64,000 bases of DNA from Hymenobacter cellulosilyticus (GTDB taxonomy: Bacteria; Bacteroidota; Bacteroidia; Cytophagales; Hymenobacteraceae): contig NZ_CP095046.1 in NCBI RefSeq assembly GCF_022919215.1, positions 4,888,501 to 4,952,500 on the forward strand, given 5' to 3'. A program made the translations under genes and the position numbers. Every line of letters starts with the position of its first letter. Position 1 is the first letter of the stretch. Of this stretch, positions 59,870 to 64,000 are shown piece by piece. Below the pieces are notes generated by a model, which ran no database searches, was not told where the DNA came from, and worked only from the letters and a program-made list of their open reading frames with translations.

Positions 59870-60391
59870 ATGAATTCAGTCCCGCGCTTCGAAACTACTG
59901 TTGCCCCGCCTGATTCCTCCCAAACCTATGTAGCGCTCATCTTGGCGGCTTTGGGCCTGCTATGCTGCCGCATGGGCGGCTTGGCCAGTGCGGCCCATAT
60001 ACTCTTTCTTCTTATGGGCAGTGTATTGGTGCTGGTTGGCCTTGGTCTGGGGCTCAGCTCCTTCCACTTTGTCCTTGACAAAACGGGTAATCGTTACCGC
60101 AGCTGCCCTACCCTCCTGGGTTTCAACTTGGGCGACTGGCAGCCCTTACCCTCCCTTTCTGGTATTACGGTAAAGTACTTTTCTGAATACCCAATTGCCG
60201 GTAGGCGCCGCTGGCAGACCAACAACCCGCAGGAACACTACATTGTGATGCTCTCCTCCAAGGCCGCTAACCGGCGCGGCATTGTCGTCGGCAAGTTCCC
60301 GTACCGGCAGAAGTCGCAGGCCACTGATCTAGCGGCTCAGCTGGCTGCCTACCTCGCCCTGCCCGTCACCCTCTACGACGCCCCCGAGTAA
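59870..60391 (+). CDS. Small membrane protein, paralogue of the previous gene
   Basis: A 173-residue protein with two transmembrane segments (YVALILAALGLLCC; AHILFLLMGSVLVLVGLGLG) and a soluble C-terminal domain ending AAQLAAYLALPVTLYDAPE. It matches its upstream neighbour in topology and in the placement of the strand pairs, though sequence identity is low. After the TAA the same frame stays open through a 21-bp tandem repeat to 60655. Function is unknown. Confidence 0.78.
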   Translation: MNSVPRFETTVAPPDSSQTYVALILAALGLLCCRMGGLASAAHILFLLMGSVLVLVGLGLGLSSFHFVLDKTGNRYRSCPTLLGFNLGDWQPLPSLSGITVKYFSEYPIAGRRRWQTNNPQEHYIVMLSSKAANRRGIVVGKFPYRQKSQATDLAAQLAAYLALPVTLYDAPE

Positions 60392-60424
60392 GCCGCCTAC
60401 TCCACCGTTAACCAGCGCAGAGGC

Positions 60425-60634
60425 AGCGGGAACGAGCTAAGACAGGGCGGAAATGATCTTAGGAACGGCGGAAACGACCTTCTAAGCAGCGGAAACGACT
60501 CTCTAAGCTCCGGCAACCATCTTCTAAGCGGTGGCAACGAGCCTCTAAGCGGCGGAAACCATCTTCTAAACAGCGGCAATGATGTACTAAGGACCGGTGA
60601 CGAGGTTCTAAGCGGCGGCAACGGATGCCAAACG
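60425..60634. repeat. 21-bp tandem repeat, ten units
   Basis: Ten contiguous 21-base units with the pattern GGCGGAAACGACCTTCTAAGC (variation mainly in the third and last codons). Read on the plus strand in the frame of the gene that ends at 60391, each unit gives seven residues such as SGNDSLS or GGNHLLN. No start codon lies between the upstream TAA and the repeat. The opposite strand is also open. It is either non-coding minisatellite DNA or the hidden end of a longer protein. Confidence 0.9.
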
Positions 60635-60637
60635 TCA

Positions 60638-60670
60638 GCGGGGCCCGCCACCTAAATGGTCGGGCCCCGC
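60638..60670. terminator. Hairpin between convergent genes
   Basis: A perfect 10-bp GC-only stem (GCGGGGCCCG and complement) with a 13-base loop directly after the tandem repeat. There is no T-run, so it may be only a weak terminator. Confidence 0.5.
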
Positions 60671-60711
60671 TGGGGTCAATAGCTCAGAAAAGCAGCGTGG
60701 CTGGGGCAGGG

Positions 60712-61775
60712 TTAGAACACGAAGTTGAACGAGGCCTGGCCCAGGATGCCGCGCAGGTCGCGGCTGTGGTCGTAGAGGGGCACGAAGTAGCTGGCCTTGG
60801 TATCGAGCAGAATGTGGCGGGTCTTAATCAGCTCGATGCCCAGGCCCAGGTTCAGGTTGGGGATAAACTCGTTCTGCTCGTCGTTGTTGCGGTTCAGGAT
60901 GAAGCCGCCCACCTGGTAGCTGGTGTAGAGGTTGAGGAATTTACGCCGGCCCCGGCCGAAGTTGCGGGGGTAGAAATCCTGCCCGAAGTTGATGACGAAC
61001 AGCTCATTGACGAACTCGGGCTCGGCCGTTTTCACCACCGGCTTGTATACGCCTAGGTTGAAGTAGCTCTTGCCGCGGGTAAACATGTACTTGATGGCGT
61101 AGCCCTGGTAGGCGCGGCTGGTCAGGCCGGGCTTGGGGTTGTCGAGGCGCAGGTAGCTGTACTCCACGCCGGGCATGTTCACGAAGCTCACCTTGCGGTT
61201 GCCGGTCGGGAAGCTCACCTCGTCGTAGAGGCGCAGGGTCACGTAGGCCTGCCCGGCATGGCTCCGAATGGCCTGCTGCCGCTGGCGCAGGCGGGTCAGG
61301 CTGCTGGTGTGGCGTTCCTGCTCGGCTTCCAGGCGCTGCCGCTCGGTTTCACTCAGCCGGGCCGACTGCAGCTCTTTCTCCACCCGGGCCAACTGAGCGG
61401 TTTCGGTTACTTCTTCGGCCCCAGGTCTTGCAGGCGGGACGTCAGGTTCTGGGCGTTCAGGTTGTTTTCCAGCACGTAGCCCATGCCCGTCGCCAACGAG
61501 TCGAGGCTGCCCAGGGCCCGGGTCGGCAGGGCAAATTCAGCCGTGAGCTGGTCGGGGGTTTCCTCCTGCTTCTGCACCCACACGGCCCGCGCCCCGATGA
61601 AGGCCTTCAGACTGGTGCGGGCCTCGGCAAACTTGGTGACGCCCACGGTCAGGCGCTTCTGAGTTTCGAACAGCTCCTGGTCGTGGCCCGACTGAGCCAG
61701 AGCGGGCAGCATAATGCCGCTCAGCAGCAGGGTAGCAAGCCAGCGGCGGACGGAAAGGAAAGGCAGGGAGTACAT
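60712..61775 (-). CDS. Exported protein with DUF4349-like coiled coil and C-terminal barrel (frameshifted)
   Basis: One base restored near 61425 gives 354 residues. A signal peptide (LATLLLSGIMLPALAQ) is followed by a domain like DUF4349 (FALPTRALGSLDSLATGMG). A long coiled coil comes next (LARVEKELQSARLSETERQRLEAEQERHTSSL, written here only as its general span 120-190). The C-terminal half has alternating strands (YAIKYMFTRGKSYFNLGVYK; LGLGIELIKTRHILLDTK; final ILGQASFNFVF), as in an outer-membrane barrel. Function is unknown. It converges on the tandem-repeat region. Confidence 0.75.
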
Positions 61776-62146
61776 GGCGTTTGTCGGCTAAATGCGCTCT
61801 ACCAATCAGCGGTAGACGGGGGCAAGTTGGACGACATCGGCCAATAGCTATATACTTTGCGCCGGCAAAAAGACGACTTTTCGGACTTTGCAGACAAAAG
61901 CTTCATGAATATATACTTCTAAAAACAAACACTTTAACCCTATTTCGTTAGACCTCACAAAACTATAAACGACCAGCAGTAAGCACGTAATAAGCTAATA
62001 GCAGCAGGCCTCGTCCCTTAGTCAGCAACAAAACTGGATTTACTTTTCGGCTCTTGTTCGATTCCGTACTTTGCGCACTTATTCACTTGCTAAGGTTTGT
62101 TCGGCTGCTATTCAGGTCGGTTTTATTCTAGCTTTTTTTACTTCCG
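61776..62146. other. AT-rich gene-free region with promoter-like boxes
   Basis: 371 bp without a convincing gene. Two plus-strand TACTTTGC sequences, near 61853 and 62067, resemble the -7 box with one spacer base missing. The second lies about 75 bp before the outer-membrane protein at 62147. No RNA gene is recognised. Confidence 0.5.
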
Positions 62147-63292
62147 TTGAAGCACTTCTATACTACGGCCCTGCTCCTGGGTCTGGCAGTGGCTACCCAG
62201 GCTCAGGGGCTGCCCGGCTACGTTCTTACCCTTAGCGGCGACTCGCTGCGTGGTACCCTCATCGAAACCGACCACCGGCAGATTGCCTTATACCGCCCTA
62301 CCGACTCTCTGCCCACTACGTTTCGGGCCGCCCAGGTGCGGGGCTACAGAGTGGGGCAACGCCCGGCGCTCCTGAGCCGCGTGGTGCGGCTGGCCAGCGG
62401 CGCCGACTCGGTGCGCTTTACATTTCCCCTTCGCACCGGCACCGTTGGCCTGTATTCGTCCTCGGGCAATGACCTGCTGCTGCGCCCTGCCGCCCAGGAC
62501 ACGCTTTTTGAGCTGACACCCCAGAACTGGCACCTGTTGTTTCACCGCTACCTGTCCAGGTGCGCCGGCTTGCAGCAAACCTCCGACCAGGAGCTAAGCA
62601 AGCCCTTTTACCAGGCCGAAATACAGCGGCAGATTGAAGTCTATAACCAGTGTGCTTCTTCGTCGCAACCTGAGCGGGCGGTGAAAGGGCCGGCCTACGG
62701 ATGGCTCACCTATTACGGCCTCGTGGGCGGCCCTACCCTAACGGTACTTCACTTCAGTTCCAGGAGTATGCAACCCGACCGCTCCATTCCGGATGTGGGC
62801 TACATGCTGGGGGTGGAAGCAGTGAAAGTGAGCCCCGGCGGAACGCAAGTCAGCGGGCAGCTGAGCTTAAGCCAGTCGGTGTCGCACACTGGCCCCTACA
62901 TCACCTACCCCCAGCCCGTCCTTACTACCGAAGCAATTGACTACCGCTTCCGCCGCTTGACGCCTATTCTTACGGTAGGCCGCCGGTTTCTCCAAACTCA
63001 TTCCGTGAGTCCATTCGTAGCGCTGGGCATTGCCACCAGTGTGCTCTTCGACCAAGAATCCCTGGTGACTACCCAAGTAGCGTCCAAGGCAGCAGTAACG
63101 GAGAAGTTCGTTGGGGAGTCTACCATTGACCCGTTTGTGGATGTTACGGCGGGCATCTGGGTTAAGTCATTTAGCACCACGGCTTGGCGCCTGTCGGCTC
63201 AATACCATTGGCGGTACGTGCATAGCACAATTGCGGTGCCCTATATCAGCATTTTGACTTTACAAGCTGGTTTTTTCTTCGGGTCCAGGTAA
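62147..63292 (+). CDS. Outer-membrane beta-barrel protein, paralogue of the gene at 57967
   Basis: A 381-residue exported protein. The start codon is TTG: a TAG sits in frame a few codons upstream and no ATG fits the signal peptide (LKHFYTTALLLGLAVATQAQ). The N-terminal domain LPGYVLTLSGDSLRGTLIE, IALYRPTDSLPTTFRAAQVR matches the paralogue at 57967. A Cys-containing linker follows (HRYLSRCAGL; YNQCASSS), then a barrel with strands VSGQLSLSQSV, LTPILTVGRRFL and a final LTLQAGFFFGSR. Function is unknown. It is intact in one frame. Confidence 0.8.
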   Translation: MKHFYTTALLLGLAVATQAQGLPGYVLTLSGDSLRGTLIETDHRQIALYRPTDSLPTTFRAAQVRGYRVGQRPALLSRVVRLASGADSVRFTFPLRTGTVGLYSSSGNDLLLRPAAQDTLFELTPQNWHLLFHRYLSRCAGLQQTSDQELSKPFYQAEIQRQIEVYNQCASSSQPERAVKGPAYGWLTYYGLVGGPTLTVLHFSSRSMQPDRSIPDVGYMLGVEAVKVSPGGTQVSGQLSLSQSVSHTGPYITYPQPVLTTEAIDYRFRRLTPILTVGRRFLQTHSVSPFVALGIATSVLFDQESLVTTQVASKAAVTEKFVGESTIDPFVDVTAGIWVKSFSTTAWRLSAQYHWRYVHSTIAVPYISILTLQAGFFFGSR

Positions 63293-63337
63293 TACACTCC
63301 GGCTTTAGGTGGGGCAGGCCAGCAGAGTAGTCCTTGA

Positions 63338-64000
63338 TTAATCCTTACGCCTTTTGGTGCCCAGAATCAGCAGGATCAGGAATAGAAAGCCGGTAATTCC
63401 CAGGCTCCACCAGGTAATGACCGGGATGCCGTGCAAGTAGCGCATCTCGGGCGAGTAGCGCCCCAGCAAACTCAGGCCCGAGAACAGCAGAAACGCTACG
63501 GCAATAAGGGCAATGATGGTGCGCGACACGAGCTGGTCGGCCGTGCGCATCAGAGCCTGGTAGCCGCTGAGCTCCACTTTCAGGCGTAAGTCTCCGCGCG
63601 AAATCTTGCGCATAATCTGCCGCACATCGGCCGGCAGGGTCTGAATCAGGGCCAGCAGCTGGGTGCCGGTGTACTGGGCCTCGCTCAGGATGTTTTCGGT
63701 GGAGTACTGCTCGGCAATAATCCGGGCGCCGTAGGGCCGCACAAACTCGAACGTGTTGAAGCGCGGGTGCAGCACCTTGCCAATGCCTTCGAGTATTACC
63801 AGGGCCCGCAGAATCAGGAATACGGCCCGGGCACCTGCAGCTTGTAGTCGTAGATGATAACCTGGAGCCGGTCGGCCAGGTCGCTCATGCTCATTTCCTT
63901 CACGTCGAGCATGGTGAAGTCCTCAATCAAATCGTTGAGGTCGGCCTCGAACGTGCGCATGTCGGGAATATCGGCCGTAAGAGCCAGGCGGCGGAAGTTC
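63338..64000 (-). CDS. AarF/ABC1/UbiB-family protein, C-terminal part (cut by window edge, frameshifted)
   Basis: The 3' end of a UbiB-type atypical kinase. The visible part reads FRRLALTADIPDMRTFEADL, LDVKEMSMSDLADRLQV, then LRALVILEGIGKVLHPRFN and two C-terminal transmembrane helices (IIALIAVAFLLFSGLSLL; WSLGITGFLFLILLILG). One base is missing in GGG near 63833 (adding G gives VPGAVFLI). UbiB-type proteins support isoprenoid quinone synthesis or lipid handling. The catalytic core lies beyond the window. Confidence 0.82.

Noticed and set aside
60425..60634. CRISPR array
   Set aside because: The 21-bp units are contiguous with no spacers, and no cas gene is near.
60425..60634. RTX-type calcium-binding repeats
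   Set aside because: The unit is seven residues, not nine, and lacks the GGxGxDxLx spacing.
60397..60651. Minus-strand gene through the tandem repeat (84 codons from a GTG)
   Set aside because: It has an unlikely Pro/Leu/Arg repeat composition and no support beyond being open. The plus-strand frame is in phase with the upstream gene.
62050..62080. tRNA T-loop-like GTTCGATTCC
   Set aside because: No acceptor stem, D-arm or anticodon arm can be paired around it. A similar TCGATTCC at 59251 was rejected likewise.

Overview
The window looks like a chromosomal segment of an aerobic, GC-rich member of the Bacteroidota. It fits Hymenobacter or a close relative in the Cytophagales. The reasons are paired type IX secretion genes (porV2-porU2), three large secreted proteins with type IX C-terminal sorting domains, a curli (csg) locus, Bacteroidota promoter boxes (TAnnTTTG), weak Shine-Dalgarno signals and high-GC housekeeping genes. 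The genus is inferred; no rRNA or other formal marker is present. I see no tRNA, rRNA, CRISPR array, transposase or prophage.

Layout. 0.1-2.2 kb: a PAS histidine kinase divergent from a short-chain dehydrogenase. 2.4-6.3 kb: a three-subunit molybdenum aldehyde oxidase (paoABC type, Tat-exported). 6.5-11.9 kb: a LolC/E-FtsX permease, a NamZ-type muramidase, fmt-folA and an acyltransferase. 12.1-18.5 kb: porV2-porU2. 18.8-21.9 kb: a PadR regulator with a large PspC-DUF2807 membrane protein. 22.1-24.8 kb: tRNA nucleotidyltransferase, tsaC and methylmalonyl-CoA epimerase. 25.0-27.6 kb: iscS-iscU-unknown-iscA. 27.7-38.2 kb: three type IX cargo proteins, each with its own terminator. 38.9-45.5 kb: a PD40 lipoprotein and the curli genes csgH, csgB-like, csgA, csgG, csgF and csgE. 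45.8-54.4 kb: a YgiC/YgiB-like pair, endonuclease V, murI, an ABC-F ATPase and small unknowns. 54.6-57.8 kb: 4-hydroxyphenylpyruvate dioxygenase and phosphoglucomutase. 57.9-63.3 kb: an accessory region with two paralogous outer-membrane proteins, two paralogous small membrane proteins, a duplicated 3' end of the phosphoglucomutase gene and a 21-bp tandem repeat. 63.3-64 kb: the 3' part of an AarF/UbiB-family gene, cut by the window edge.

How the genes work together. Much of the window serves the cell surface. PorU2/PorV2 are candidate processing and attachment factors for type IX cargo such as the three neighbouring sorting-domain proteins. The csg genes encode a complete curli export and assembly set: pore, two accessory factors, two curlin-repeat subunits and a CsgH-type inhibitor. 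The rest is core metabolism: Fe-S assembly, translation initiation, folate, peptidoglycan precursor and tyrosine degradation.

Data quality. Sixteen genes are broken by 23 frameshifts in total. Every one is repaired by adding a single base in or beside a short G or C run, and the repaired lengths are all exact multiples of three. I therefore annotate these as single genes and treat the breaks as probable sequencing under-calls, not pseudogenes.
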